A stretch of DNA of 64,000 nucleotides, from contig CM060731.1 in assembly GCA_030704615.1 (NCBI GenBank), positions 38,068,001 through 38,132,000 on the forward strand, given 5' to 3'. Below, in pieces: positions 1 to 12,096 of this stretch. Within the stretch, counting starts at the first letter, position 1. The number at the start of each line of letters is the position of its first letter. This DNA comes from Takakia lepidozioides (taxonomy: Eukaryota; Streptophyta; Takakiopsida; Takakiales; Takakiaceae). The notes under the pieces were generated by a model. It made no database searches. It had not been told where the DNA came from and saw only the letters and a program-made list of their open reading frames with translations. The translations under genes were made by a program, and so were the position numbers.

Positions 1-1000
1 CCTCTGCGTCCTTGTTCAGCAATCCTGCTAGTCTCCTCTGCTGTCTCAGTTTCTCACCTCCGGTGTGGAGTGAAAGCTGGAAAAATGATTGAACGCCTCA
101 CACGCTATGGTTCACCCGTCTATAATATTGGTTGCCAGATGAAAACAAAATGACGAGAGCAGGTTCCCTCTTCCGGAAAGCCAGCTGTGAGCTCACCACT
201 GCTACTCCTCATATCAGCTCATCATGTGAGGCATTGATTCTGAGTACAAGGCTGAGGATCTAATGGCAGAAAATTCAGAGGAGTCCCAGACTTGCTTAGA
301 GCCAATGTGGAGATCAGCCCCGAGGATGCGGGCGAAGATTGTTCAGCGCCCTGAGCTGCCAACCCACCAGGGACGACAACCACCTTCCTGGTTATGGCAC
401 ACATAAGCATCGGTACTTCAACTCCTGGCCACCTTACTTCTTTTGCTCATCGATCCCTCATTTTCGTCCCTATATCTGTATGTGTATTTCACCCTGCTCT
501 CCCTTTGCCTGCTTGCTCAGTCTTGCTAGTCGAGATCCTCTCCTCTTCTGTATCATACAGTCTTCCGCAAGTAATTTTAATCTCCCCATCCTCCCTCATA
601 TATCACCAAGTCATGGCTATGGCAGTGAGACCAAGAATGAAGACGTACCCCATCGATTATGAAACTCCGATCCCCATCTTATAACCTCTTTTGCTCATCG
701 ATCCCTCGTTTCTTTCCTGGATCTGTATGTGTATGTCAACCTGCTCCCCCTCTGTCTGCTTGCTTAATCTTGCTAGTCTTGTCTTCCATATCAGTGTCTT
801 CCATAAATCTCCCCAGCCTCACTCTAATTTTTCTTATCGTGTCTTCTGGATCATGTCCATCAGTAATAAAACTCTGATCATCCTCAACGGATCATCCTCC
901 CTTTTTGGGTCATTTGATCCCACTTTTTGTCCCTACATCTCTGTCTATGTGAGTCTCCCTCCAGATGCTTCATTGTTCAATATAGTACTTAACTTTACTT
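1..1000. repeat. Degenerate tandem repeat, monomer about 220-260 bp
   Basis: A pyrimidine-rich monomer recurs. Each copy contains CTCATCGATCCCT, then GGATCTGTATGTGTAT, a CCTGCTC/CCCTCTGCCTGCTTGCT stretch and TTGCTAGTC. Copies start near 436, 694 and (weaker) 905. The same block returns in direct orientation at 8,730-9,990 and in reverse at 43,100-44,150. Short open frames on both strands are pyrimidine-rich by-products of the repeat. No gene is supported. Confidence 0.6.
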
Positions 1001-2010
1001 TTCTCCCTCCTATTTCTGTTTGGAGCAAAAAAGATTGGACATCTCAATGTATAGTTCACTTGTCTACAATGGTGGCAAAACGAAGACAAAGATGAAGAAT
1101 CTTGATAGGAGCCTGCAGGTTCCTATCAACGCAGTGTGTATTCCATCACTGTCAAATCCAATTTATCATGAAGAAAACTCACCAAATGTTCAATGCATCC
1201 ATACAAATGCACCTTTGGTCGTACCATACTCCAAAGATATTTGATTTTTTAGGATTACGGTTTAGAATTTCTAGGCTCTCTAGGTGCTTGGCCACCCAAG
1301 GTACCAAAATATATGCCTGAGGATCAACAACAAGTACATTTTCAGTCACCCTAAACTCTAAATTCTCTATTGGTAGTTACAGGGCTCACTAAGGTAGACA
1401 TCCCAAGATGCCCACTAAATTTGTGACTATCAAACAAAATGGAGAGAGAAATGTTGGCCCACTCTGGCAGCCACCACCAGAATTTGCCAGATTGAAGTAA
1501 TAAAATGGAACAGAAGTGAGATCTACCTTTGGCACCCCAAGGTGGCCATTCTGTTTGGCATTTAAAAATATGATAGAAAATGGTAGGGCCATTTCAAGTG
1601 ATACTTCCAATAAAGTGTGCGCACTGGTGCAAGCTGTGGCCAGGGAGATGTTAAGATGACAGTTTTCATGAAAGAAGAAAGTATCTCTACCACACACTGT
1701 CATTGTCCCTGCCCCTCCAATCTAGAATGAATGCGCCTCAAATATATAAAGGAAGTGTTTAACAATACCCTAACAAAAAGTTGTGTCATGGAGCCTGTTC
1801 TGGGTCTGCAATCTGTACATATATGCCAAATGTCCCTAAAGAAGCTCAATTTGAGTACAACCTAACAGCCCAGAGTACTTTGCGGTCATAACCTACTAAC
1901 CTTCAACCTATGTGCAAAAAGTGACAATCTGCCTGAAACTCAGGTTTGGAGAGATGATTGACAATGTGCCAAAAGGCAATCGGCCAACCTTATCTGTGTG
2001 CTCAACCAAA
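1001..2010. repeat. Non-coding duplicated block C, copy 1
   Basis: I see no gene here. The block is related in direct orientation to 10,000-10,390 and, over its full length, to 49,850-50,520, sharing for example the phrases TAATAAAATGGAAC and TTCAAGTGATACTTCCAATAAA. Around 1,629-1,669 a short stretch is reversed relative to the other two copies. Confidence 0.55.
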
Positions 2011-2014
2011 ATGT

Positions 2015-3868
2015 CACCGCAAAGAAAGAAACTTTTGCAGGGAATCCAGAAGACTCGGAGGCCAATTGTGTCCTTTACCCATGATACGTCAGTGTAGCGT
2101 GAGTCGTGATAGCATTAGAAAGAACCAGTCCCAGATCACACTATGCTAGGGAGTTGCAACCAAGCTGTTATCAGCACTACTCGATCACTGAATATTTCAG
2201 CTCAAGCAACACGTGATAACATTAGAAAAAAGAGCCAGTCCAGATCACACTATGCTAGGATGTGTCCACAAAATCATCCAGTTCATGGTTTATACAGAGA
2301 AAAAGTAGTGAGAGGGACCACAAGGGAAAACCATTCAAATTCCATTGATGTATTGAGCACATTTTCGGGGTGGAAGGCCTGCCTCACAGCCCATACATTT
2401 GGACAACGCAGCAACTCTGGACTAAGGGATAGGACTTGATATGAAAGACTCTCACTCATGAGTAGCAAATTTTGATGAATGGGATGGGCTGCAAATCTTC
2501 TTTTCTGCAATGTTTCTACCAGAAATGCTGCCATATGTAAAACCAGAAAGAAAGAGAGAACTAGGTAGCAAGCTTACCAGGGTAACCTTTTAAACTAACT
2601 GATATGTCCTCCATCTCCAGAATGGCCTCACCTCGATCCCCAACCTCGTAGAGTGACACGGCCCGCCCTACTCTTGCATACTCGGCCAATGCTAAATCAC
2701 CAGCATCCTGTGTTACCTGTACACACCCCCATATTTACTTGTGGCATAGGAAGTAGCTGCATTGAATATCATGAGATTCTATGGATGTCTATGATCTCAG
2801 AGGAAATTTCTCTGATAGAGTAAGCACTGGTTCATGCTTCAATCATGTTTCATGCGGACCTCCTTCAGGTATTCATAGTCTGTATTACAACAAAGAGGAA
2901 GGATGTCAATTCCAAATGAGACAAAAAGGGGCAACGGGGGACCTGACTGAAGCAGCGCAAAGCTTCGGGGAAGTTACCACGGGCCTATGCCTGCTTGCCC
3001 GTGTCCAATAGCTCCAGTGCCTCTGACACCCTTCTGGAGAATGCATCACTTGCCTCTCTCTCTTCTTGGAATATGGGGTCATAGCCCTGCGACCGCACCG
3101 CAGCAATAGCCCCACGAATGTCCCCAGTAAACATCTCCATTGCGTGCGACGTTGGAGAGCCCAGAATGAGACAAGCCAAGGCCAAGGACGCCCCTATTAG
3201 CCATCTGCTTCTAGACAATTTGAGGTGGCAGCTGCTCTCTTCTTGGGGTGGCATTTGCCCACGCATTGGTACTGGAAAATGTAGGGGCGAGAAGGGTGTA
3301 GATTGGAAATCACAACTGAACGATTGTTCGGGCCATTGCCCATGGTGTATATGCCCACTCCACTGACGACTGATTTTCGGTCTAGGGACCAGAGATTCGG
3401 CCTTGAAGAGAGAGAGAATCGTACAGGTCACATACCAAGATTTTGACAAGGTTTTCTGGAATGGGTGGAGCTTGAATGGCATGATTTTGTGCAAATTGCT
3501 ACTCGCTAAACTCAGAAAATTTGAAGCAGGAATAGGGTGCCATAGTACCACGTCACGTCGCCAAGTAATTGTCACCATGCCATTTTCGCCACGTCATTGT
3601 TCCCATGTCACACATCATCGTCGCCAGGTCATCGTCCCCACGTCATTGTCGCCACGTCATCCTCGCCACGTTTCGATGGTGTTTCGGGGCTTCTTCACCA
3701 TCCATGCTCGCCTGGCCCAGCCTCCCAATCTCGATACTGTATGTTGTTATGCCCGTTCTGTGTAGCTGTGAAAAGCATCACACAGAAAACGCTGTTGTCA
3801 GCAATGGTTGAGTGGAGTAGTTCGGAGGAGAGTAATGGGTGGCCTCCTCATCGCATCCCAAGCACTGA
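2015..3868 (-). pseudogene. Lumen-protein gene, decayed copy 1
   Basis: This is a copy of the three-exon gene at 50,524-52,305. Exon 1 is recognisable from about 3,520 down to 2,950, including the hydrophobic thylakoid-transfer segment (WLIGASLALACLIL) and the alanine-motif cleavage region (SHAM). It carries an in-frame TAG where the other two copies read CAG, just after the LDTGKQA segment. Exon 2 (about 2,730-2,595) is well kept. Most of exon 3 is gone: only its end near 2,015-2,097 remains, with a net 4-base deletion, and foreign sequence containing a duplicated stretch of about 47 bp (2,107-2,152 and 2,213-2,262) replaces the rest. The 5' part of the gene (3,523-3,868) is flipped. The combination of nonsense, deletion, frameshift and inversion makes this a pseudogene. 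The exon-3 loss is shared with copy 2, so the two copies have a common decayed ancestor. Confidence 0.85.
3549..3672 (+). repeat. CGTCA-type minisatellite
   Basis: A degenerate short-period repeat built from units such as CGCCACGTCATCGTC. It is expanded here relative to the equivalent place in the other locus (49,436-49,470), which holds only two or three units. Confidence 0.6.
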
Positions 3869-5054
3869 GACTAGTCTCCGACCTTCGGTCGTCGCTACAA
3901 TAAAAATAAAACAGTTTCTCTTAACGTACATAAATGTCTTACAATTAACTTATGAGTTGATGAAAACCTCTTTCAATCTGGATGGATCCAGCATGTCTTG
4001 ATTGCAGTGCTCCAGTGCTAAATCAGTCAGCTACTCAATCCTTTAATCAGACAGTGTGGTAGTGACGTTGGTGATGGTTGCAATCAGCACTTCTTGCCAA
4101 TCTACATGCGCGGTGTGGTCAGGCCATGAAGGCAGAGCCAAATGGGAGTCATAATTAGTGATCATCAGTCTATTTCTGTGTTATGAGTAGACAAGGGAAA
4201 AGTAAATGGGTGTATCACATCAACAATAGCACACACTCAAGTAGGCCTGAACTACATCAGCAGGACATTCAGCACTGGCAAGAGCATTGCAACATTAATA
4301 AGATAGTGGTAAGTTAACAACGAGAGCGCAATGATACTAAGTTAGCGCACTATAACGCCATTAATGTCAGTTATGAAGCATCCGTATCGACTGGTGGCTT
4401 ATTATACTTTTTTCTGTGTCAAATGAGTGAATAATTCCCGGCTTTGGTTAAACTATACTCATGCACCTTGTACAGAAATCTATATTGGATCTATATTGGA
4501 CGCATTCCCATGTAGAGATATGTTCTCTGGAGTAAACAAGTGAACTCCCTAGCACAAAGATCGTGCACCTCGTTGCAAGTTATAACTATGGGTAACTGCA
4601 ACGTGATCTCCATCCAGACCAAGCAAGTGAACCCCAGCTCATGTCGCCAAGGATTGTGCACCTCGTTGCAGGTATCTTATGGGTAAGGCAACATCATCTA
4701 GGGATGTACCCACATCAATAAGTAAGCTCCACCGTGAATATATCATGTTGTAGGTAGCAAAGGCTATGTGTACAAATCCTAGCAATTTCTTCCAATCTAT
4801 ACACTACTGGATACACTACTGGACATCTAGCTCACCTCAATCTGCACACAGTAATTACAATGGACATGTATCTGGAAAATATGGAAGGAAAATGCAACTT
4901 TTGGACCAAAATGGGAGACATCTACGTACCAGCTGAAACAGATTTTCAGAGTTTCTTCCAATCTACACACACTGGACATTTAGCTCACTTCTGTCTTTTT
5001 CAATATGTACACAAGTATAGACATACAGCTCACCATATTAAAATTAAATAAGTT

Positions 5055-5445
5055 GAACTGATCCGTGCTGACGCCGCTCCAGCGGCATGCATCTCATTGT
5101 ATCCAAGGAGACGTGCAAATACTGGTGTAGAGATGAAACACAGGCCGGAGATTCTTACAGTACTGTCATGTCGACCGCTGCTTTGAAAGCAGCTCTGTTG
5201 TAACCAGCTGCAAGTTGATCAAATCTATGATCCATTTTGGACATCTAGCTCACTTCTGTCTCATTCAACTGATCCGTGCATACCTCGCTGCAGCCGCATG
5301 CATCTCGTTGTAACCAAGGAGACGTGCAAATAGCGGTGGAGGGATGAGACACGTCGATGGGAGGGAGATGCTTAGAGTACTGTCATGTCCACCGCTGCTT
5401 TGACAGCTCTGTCGTAGCCTGCCGCAAGTTGCGTAGAGACACCGA
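5055..5445 (+). repeat. Tandem repeat, two units of about 215 bp
   Basis: Two units share CTGATCCGTGC, GCATGCATCTC, AGGAGACGTGCAAATA, GTACTGTCATGTC and CCGCTGCTTTGA in the same order. The inverted counterpart at 47,590-48,235 has three such units, so unit number changed after the large duplication. Confidence 0.75.
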
Positions 5446-5600
5446 CCACGTTCGCCTTGCCGAGCCACGATCAGCAGCGCTGGTTTGTCGGTTGTAGGCT
5501 CAGTAGCTGCTCACCAGACGTTAGCCATCGAATCGGCATATGCGAAGTTTCTGCAGGTTCTGGTCAATGGGCTTGATGTGCTTGGATCAATCGAACCGTT

Positions 5601-5624
5601 TTGTTGTTGTTGTTGTTGTTGTTT
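5601..5624 (+). repeat. TTG microsatellite
   Basis: About eight TTG units. The mirrored CAA tract lies at 47,388-47,408 in the inverted copy. Confidence 0.8.
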
Positions 5625-8600
5625 TGTTTCTTTACCATGCAGTTCACTTACCAGTAGTGAAAGCAACTAATTACATATCCTTAAGAGAAAGTATTGAAAT
5701 GAGCTTAAGATATATACCGTACAGAGTTATATCACTGTAATTTTGTTCTCATTGTGCAGAAAAATAAGGATCCTTCCCAATATTCAATGGGGCTCGCATC
5801 CTGAGTCCCAATACAAAATCTATGATATAATTTACATTTACTTTAATATTTCCAAGCTGTTTTAGTTTGCTGAGCCATGATCATCAGCGCTGGTTTGTTG
5901 GTTGTATGATGTTTGTTACAACTGCATCCAAAGCACAGTTGTTTAACGTAAAGGATAGTGGAGCTTAGCCTCAACTTAGCACAATGCACGTGTGTTCCTT
6001 GCTCCTTGCCTTTTGTATCAGAAGCCAGGATCATCCGGCATTCCTTCTAGCTTGTTTATGGTAGAATTCAAGTTGTGTGGTGTAATGTAATCCATAAATT
6101 TATCCATGAGTGCAGATTGGCAGGCTAATTAGTGCTGATCACCGACTACCACACTACCAAGATTGTGAAACCCTTGGGACTAATTTAGCACAGGAAGATT
6201 GAAAGAGGTTCCACTACTCAGCAACTGCCTTCAGAAGTTGGACTTTACCTACAAGCAGCGTCATGCAGGGTTGACCATGAGGAAGTCATAAAAGCCTAAT
6301 TTTCTTTTCCTGTAGATTAACCTTAATTACCTCCCAAAAAGTGTGGACTTTTGCCAAGCAAGAGTAAATGTGTGGTGTCACTTGACCCCCAAGGGCTACT
6401 GCTTATGTTACTTGGAACTTAACCTCACATAAGTTAAGATGGAGATTAAGATCCACATGTGTCTTATTATAATTACATGGTTCCAAGGTTCTCTCACATA
6501 ATTTCTATATGGGTTTTGAGGCATGGTATACAACCAAATAGAAAAGATTTACCAAGTTGGTCACAAAATGGAGCAGAACAGGTAGGTTAGTAGACCCTAA
6601 AACCTGCGCTAGATTTCCCTTTTTAATCTTTAGGGCATTTTGAAGCAGAATTTACCCACTAGTGGATCGCAATAGGGGCAGGAGCATGGAACCCTTGTCC
6701 AGAATTGGCCAATTGGTGGAACTCGCTCTTGTCCCTTGGATGAGATATCATCTAGGGTAGAAATGGAGCCAGGTAATCAGGGGCGGATCCGGATGTTCCA
6801 CCGCATGACAGCCTAGTGGAACCATGATTTGATTTGAGCAGATTGAGCAGATGTTTATGCAGCGCGGATAGGAACTTCCAGAAACTTTCTGCCTGGAAAG
6901 TTTCTGTAGTCAGTGCCTTGTCTGCTCCTATCCAGGGACAGGGGGGATGGGTATAAGAGAGGGAGCGGAGAAGGGAGGAGGGGGGTTCCACCAGGTATCT
7001 TATGACTTCACCCACCATGACCAATTCTTCTCTCTATTTTATCTCAAGGAAGAACCTTGGGATAATGCTCCGTTAAACAGTGAGCGGCTGTTGATGCAGG
7101 GGCTCTCAGTATGTCTGATACAGAGGCAGCCTGTATGACTGGCTCTTGACTCGAGGAAGAATGGAGAAGGCTAAATGAGACAGTGAGGACTTATGTTTGC
7201 AGAGGCACGAAAAGGAGGGACATTAATTGCTCAGGTAATTAAGCCTCTTTAACTTAACTTATGGGAGAGGAAGTCGTATAGTTTGGAGGACCGTATGCTT
7301 GTCTTGTTGATCATTGCTGTACGGTTCAATCAATGATCAGACCTGAAAAAGCAACTTCCAAAGAAGTCCACAGATCAGATGAACCAAAAGTTGCAGTTGG
7401 AAGCAAAGAGCAGACGAAGCACACTCCTCCATGACCATAAATGCTTGCCTTGTTGATGGACCTTGCGTTCACCTGCAAACTTCCAACTGCAAACCGTGTT
7501 ATTTTCAATGGATCTCTTAGTTGCTGCTCAGTTGCAACTTGCTGCAAATCCATTGAGACCAACACAAAAATTGCTGTTGGCAGCAAAGAGATGAAGAGGT
7601 TGAATTTGAGCTATTGGATGCTTCTATGGTCAAGGAATGACCTCTATCCTAGTTGTACATGTAGCATGCTCATTCAATACAAAATGTCATGAACTATTTT
7701 GTTTTTGGAGTAAGATGGGTGGTGGGGTGACTGCAAGATCCTCAAAGTGCACCTGCCCTAGCACCAGAACAGATAGCTGCTGACAAAGCCCCATCTGGCC
7801 GTGCATCTGATGAGTTTCAGGGATCACGGATTGCACCGGACAGACCTAATGTGGTAAGTGTGTTGGGAACTTGTGTGGAGGTGATATCGATGGCCGTTGG
7901 TTTGAATTAACTAGCTCTACACTTGCTCAGATTCCCTCCTGTACCTAAAATCATGAATGGGATATGATTAAGGCCACATGGTTTAGGCAGCAACACTATT
8001 TTCTTCAAGATAACATCAGTGTCAGGCTATGCATTGTCATGACAAGGATATAGACTTCAGGAACATTAGAGGGGAATTCTATACTAACAAACATCCTCTG
8101 GCTTAGTTGGTTGTATCTTTCTGTTTACTGCTCGGAATCCATGGTAACCATATTGCTACCAGGTTCAATGAGCTTCATCTCATGTTTTTTTGTCCTTAGT
8201 CAGATGACCTGTGCAATTCTAGATGGTGAAGGGGGAAGTCTTCTAGTCATTTTTGCTTATATAGATGAGGACGCTCTTAAACGATCTTTCTATTTTGTGC
8301 GTGTTAATTTGTAGGATCTCCTCTGCACACCGACACAGCCAAGCCCTGAGATTTTGGGGAGCCCTTCAGGAGGTTTCCACCCCGACAGAACGACCTTCCT
8401 GGCTCTCGATCACACATATACGTACAGGGGAGGCTTTTTTTTGTAGCTCTCATAAGGATGCCCTACCCCTATACGAGAGTTCAAGGGCTGGGCATTCTTA
8501 TGAGAACACCAGAAAAATCCTCCCAGTCGTAAAGAATGGAGAAATGCTTTCCTTCCGGCTTAATATTTTTTCAGATTTATGGGACTCCCGATCGATTTCG

Positions 8601-9990
8601 ATTTACTGTTGATAGCAAGTTACACCAAAAATACCTACTGGGAGGGGTGTTTAGGGTTGTAAAGAATGGAGAAACGCTAAGCCCCAGGACGAAGCCTCTC
8701 TCCATCGGTAATTGAACTCACAGCACCTACCTCTTTTGCTCACGATCCCTCTTCATGTCCCCTGGATCTGTATGTGTATGGACATCAGTCTGTTCTCCTC
8801 TGCCTGCTTGCTCAATCCTGCAGCTAGTCTCTTCTTAATTTAAGTGCCTTTCCATGAATAATTAAACTGCCCATCCGACCTATTTTGCTAATCGATTCCT
8901 CTTTTTGGCCCTAGATCTGTAGGTGTATGTATGTCTCGGCGTCCTTGTTCTGCAATTCTGCTAGTCTCCTCTACTGTCTCATTTTCTCACCTCCGGTCTG
9001 TGTGGAGTGAAAGCTGAAAAAATGATTGAACGTCTCACACGCTATGGTTCATCCGTCTATAATATTAGTTGCCAGATGAAGACAAATTGACGAGAGCAGG
9101 TTCCCTCTTCCAGAACGCCAGCTGTGAGCATCAGGTGTACACCACTGCTACTCATCATATCAGTCCCGCCACAATCCTTCAGGTATAACACGGCAGTGAT
9201 ATGTGTCTTTGCCAGGCACACCAGTGACAATTCCACTAGCAGCCCCGTGTCGTAGTAAATGAGGATCATACATGCTGATTTTGTCCTTCAACTTAAACTG
9301 CACACAGCACCCACCATAAAACCCACATTAATCAACCCATGAAGACTTACATGTACATTGAAAACTAGATAATGAGTGTGAGGGCATTCATTCATGATGA
9401 GTACAAGGCGGGGTACAAGGCTGAGGATGAAGATCTGCTGGCAGAAAATTCAGAGGAGGCCCAGACTTGCTTAATTAGAGCCACTGTGGAGATCAACCCT
9501 GAGGATGCATCGGTACTTCAACTCCTGGCCACCTTACTTCTTTTGCTCATCGATCCCTCATTTTTGTCCTTGGATATGTATGTATATTTCAGCCTACTCT
9601 CCCTCTGCCTGCTTGCTCAGTCCTGCTAGTCGAGATCCTCTTCTGTATCATACGGTCTTCCACAAGTACTTTTAAACTCCCCATCCTACGTAATATATCA
9701 CCAAGTCGTGGCTATGGCAGTGAGGCCAAGGATGAAGACGTACCCCATCGGTTATGAAACTCCCCATTTTATAACCTCTTTTGCTCATCGATCCCTTGTT
9801 TCTTTCCTGCATCTCTATGTGTATGTCAACCTGCTCCCCCTCTGTCTGCTTGCTTAATCTTGCTAGTCTTGTCTTCTATATCAGTGTCTTCCATAAATAT
9901 CCCCATTCTCACTCTAATTTTTCTCATAGTGTCTTCTGGATCATGTCCATCAGTAATAAAACTTCTCATCCTCCATTTTTGAGTTGTATG

Positions 9991-10876
9991 TCTATGTGAG
10001 TCTGCTCTTGCTCCCTCCAGATGCCTCATTGTTGAATATAGTACAAGTAGCTGCCACCAGATTTTTGGCAATTTAAAGTAATAAAATGGAACTCAATTTA
10101 GGCCTACCTTTGGCACCTGAAGGTGGCCATTTGCACGGGAGGCCCAGGCAGCTTGTAGTAGTACAACAACAGAGAGAAAGGTTGGTTATTGTGCACCTAT
10201 GTTTGTCATTTTAAAAAATGATATAAAATGGTATGGCCATTTCAAGTGATACTTCCAATAAACTGTCTGTTAAATGAAATTGTCATCCTAAGCTCTCCCT
10301 GGCCACAGCTTGCAACATTACGGCAGTCAATTGCTTTGCAAAAAGCAGGTACCTATACTCTAATTGATAAGAAGTGAACAGGCTTTGAAAAAAGAAGTCC
10401 CTGCGCCCCTACTGTCTTTGCAATTTCTCTGAAAAACAGGTTTGCGAAGCGCCCTCGCCAGGACTGCACGTAGTTCTCCATTGTCTCCGGTTTCGTCCAG
10501 TCCATCTGTAACTTGAAAGTGGTGGTGTTGCAATCCAATTGCTCATGGGCGTGGGTCAGTCTCTGCAACAGTGCAGGTTTCCAAAACATTCATGAATTTG
10601 AAATTGCGATGATGTCCAACACACGCAGCGTATACATCGAAGAGCAGGAGGGTGCCGACAAAGCGGCAATGCGTATTTTGTTCAGGTAATCTGCTGCCAA
10701 TGCATCCCCCTATTTGCAGTTTTGAGGATTTAGCTAAGCAACAGTGGGTATTGCGGCGCCGAAATATACCTCTGCAAGATGTGAGTGTTGGGTAATTGGG
10801 GCACGGTCCACTGCGTATTTCGGTGCCGAAATACCTTATGCATTGAGAACTTCCTCTTGCATGATGCATCAGTAGA
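9991..10876. other. Block C copy 2 plus unassigned sequence
   Basis: 10,000-10,390 matches 49,860-50,210 closely and in the same orientation. From about 10,390 to 10,876 I recognise nothing. A minus-strand open stretch (10,353-10,589) has no identifiable relatives that I can name. Confidence 0.5.
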
Positions 10877-11824
10877 ATGATTTTTGTTGAACTGCCTCGT
10901 GATTGCAGGTACATAAACTTTGCACTCATTCCGTCCGGAGCCATTCAAAAGGTTCCACCATTCTTCCTGGCGTGGATGACACCTGGAGGTTGTGGTACGA
11001 TGTACACAGAAGTAATGGCAAAGGAGTGGCATGCCGAGCAATTGGTAGACTGTCCCTGGTATGTGGATCTCCCAAGTGGGACCGTTGACCTCTCAGAGGT
11101 TAACTTGAAGAAGGAAGCGAATGCCTGGGCTATGAAGGCGCAATCGGATTCCCAACCAGAGGACGCGAAAAGACTGAAAGCAGAGGAGGCAGCAAAGCAG
11201 AAAGCACTGAGAAAGTCAGCCAAGGCGGTAGCGTTGGCGAAGGAGCAGATGGAGAAGCAGGCAGCTGAGCAGCCAAAGGACAGGAAGAAAAGAACGCGCA
11301 AACAGGGGCAAGAGACGAAGACCCCCACACCCAAGAAGAAGAAACAGCAACATAGTCAGCCAGATGATGAGGATTCTAACGACGATTTCCAGCAGGATAA
11401 CACCCAGGGGGCCACACCTCGTCCGAAAATTCACAAGGGCCAGCGCTCCGGGGGTTCGACTGCAAAGAGATCACTATACGAGGATGCACCTGGCAGACCC
11501 TACCGTGCGGTGCACATTACGGGCTGGGAAGTCCTCAAAACACCCACAATTGTGGAGTGTGTTAATGAAAATTTCCTAACTGCTCTGACAAGAAGGCTGG
11601 AGAAAATGAGATTGAGGAAGGCGATCGAGGCCCACCAGAGGAAGGGGAAGAGGAAGAGGAAAGCCACTGGCAATGATATTGAGGACACTCTCGGCTACAA
11701 AAAGATGATGGAGTATTTTGTGGCGATGAGCCACGGCAAAAAGAGCACAGTCGGGGGCAGGGCGGTGAAAGCCCAATCTAGATATGAATTGTTAGAATTG
11801 AGCAAGAACATGAACAAGAACTAA
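10877..11824 (+). CDS. Basic low-complexity protein, C-terminus supplied by an LTR
   Basis: This is an ATG-initiated frame of 315 codons. I do not recognise the family. The first ~90 residues are mixed and include aromatic and cysteine residues (a WHAEQLVDCPWYVDLPSG segment). Residues about 90-200 are rich in Lys, Ala, Gln and Glu, with basic clusters (KDRKKRTRKQ, PKKKKQQ) that could act as nuclear localisation signals. The rest is again basic, with a KRKRK cluster. It looks like a DNA- or chromatin-associated or transposon-encoded protein, but no catalytic motif is visible. The last ~11 codons lie inside the copia LTR that begins near 11,790, so the natural C-terminus has been cut off by that insertion. 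An upstream in-frame TGA closes the frame near 10,860. An intron-containing gene fragment is an equally good explanation. Confidence 0.45.
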   Translation: MIFVELPRDCRYINFALIPSGAIQKVPPFFLAWMTPGGCGTMYTEVMAKEWHAEQLVDCPWYVDLPSGTVDLSEVNLKKEANAWAMKAQSDSQPEDAKRLKAEEAAKQKALRKSAKAVALAKEQMEKQAAEQPKDRKKRTRKQGQETKTPTPKKKKQQHSQPDDEDSNDDFQQDNTQGATPRPKIHKGQRSGGSTAKRSLYEDAPGRPYRAVHITGWEVLKTPTIVECVNENFLTALTRRLEKMRLRKAIEAHQRKGKRKRKATGNDIEDTLGYKKMMEYFVAMSHGKKSTVGGRAVKAQSRYELLELSKNMNKN

Positions 11825-12096
11825 AGTCTTAGACTAAAGCTAAAACTAAAGCTCTCATCCCAACCATAGAAGCCACCATCATACTCTTACACTTAGACTA
11901 GTGGCTTCACCCCCGAGCTTGTACAAGAAGGTCTCTAGAAAGTCCTACTTGGTCACTTCCACTTCCACTATGGTGACCATCCACCTTCTAGCCATTCACC
12001 TTCCAAAGGTGAGTTAAACAAGATAGTCTCTTAGACTTCTAAGCCTTTGGCCTTCAAGACTCTTAGTCTTCTAGATATGTTTAATTACTTCCAACA
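11790..12096 (-). repeat. Copia 3' LTR (minus orientation)
   Basis: Reading the minus strand, the polypurine tract GAGTGGGAG is followed directly by TGTTGGAAGTAATTAAAC, a classic polypurine-tract/LTR junction. The stretch ends about 307 bp later at TTCTAACA, giving imperfect terminal inverted repeats (TGTTGGAA / TTCTAACA). No second LTR is visible because the element is cut at 14,590. Confidence 0.7.

Larger units (their letters stand above)
3434..9990 (+). repeat. Duplicated core B, left copy (arm of 6.7-kb inverted repeat)
   Basis: This segment recurs in reverse complement at 43,100-49,846 with high identity; stretches sampled around 4,390, 4,860-4,980 and 7,600 differ only at scattered bases. 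No credible gene is present, since the short frames are not supported by any recognisable protein. It holds tandem repeats (5,055-5,445), a TTG microsatellite (5,601-5,624) and, near 8,730-9,990, another block of the ~250-bp repeat. The edges of the duplication fall inside exon 1 of the lumen pseudocopies. Confidence 0.85.

Noticed and set aside
339-1095. Overlapping plus-strand frames of 96-134 codons
   Set aside because: They lie in a tandem repeat, overlap in several frames and have pyrimidine-driven composition. The reversed copies do not preserve the frames.
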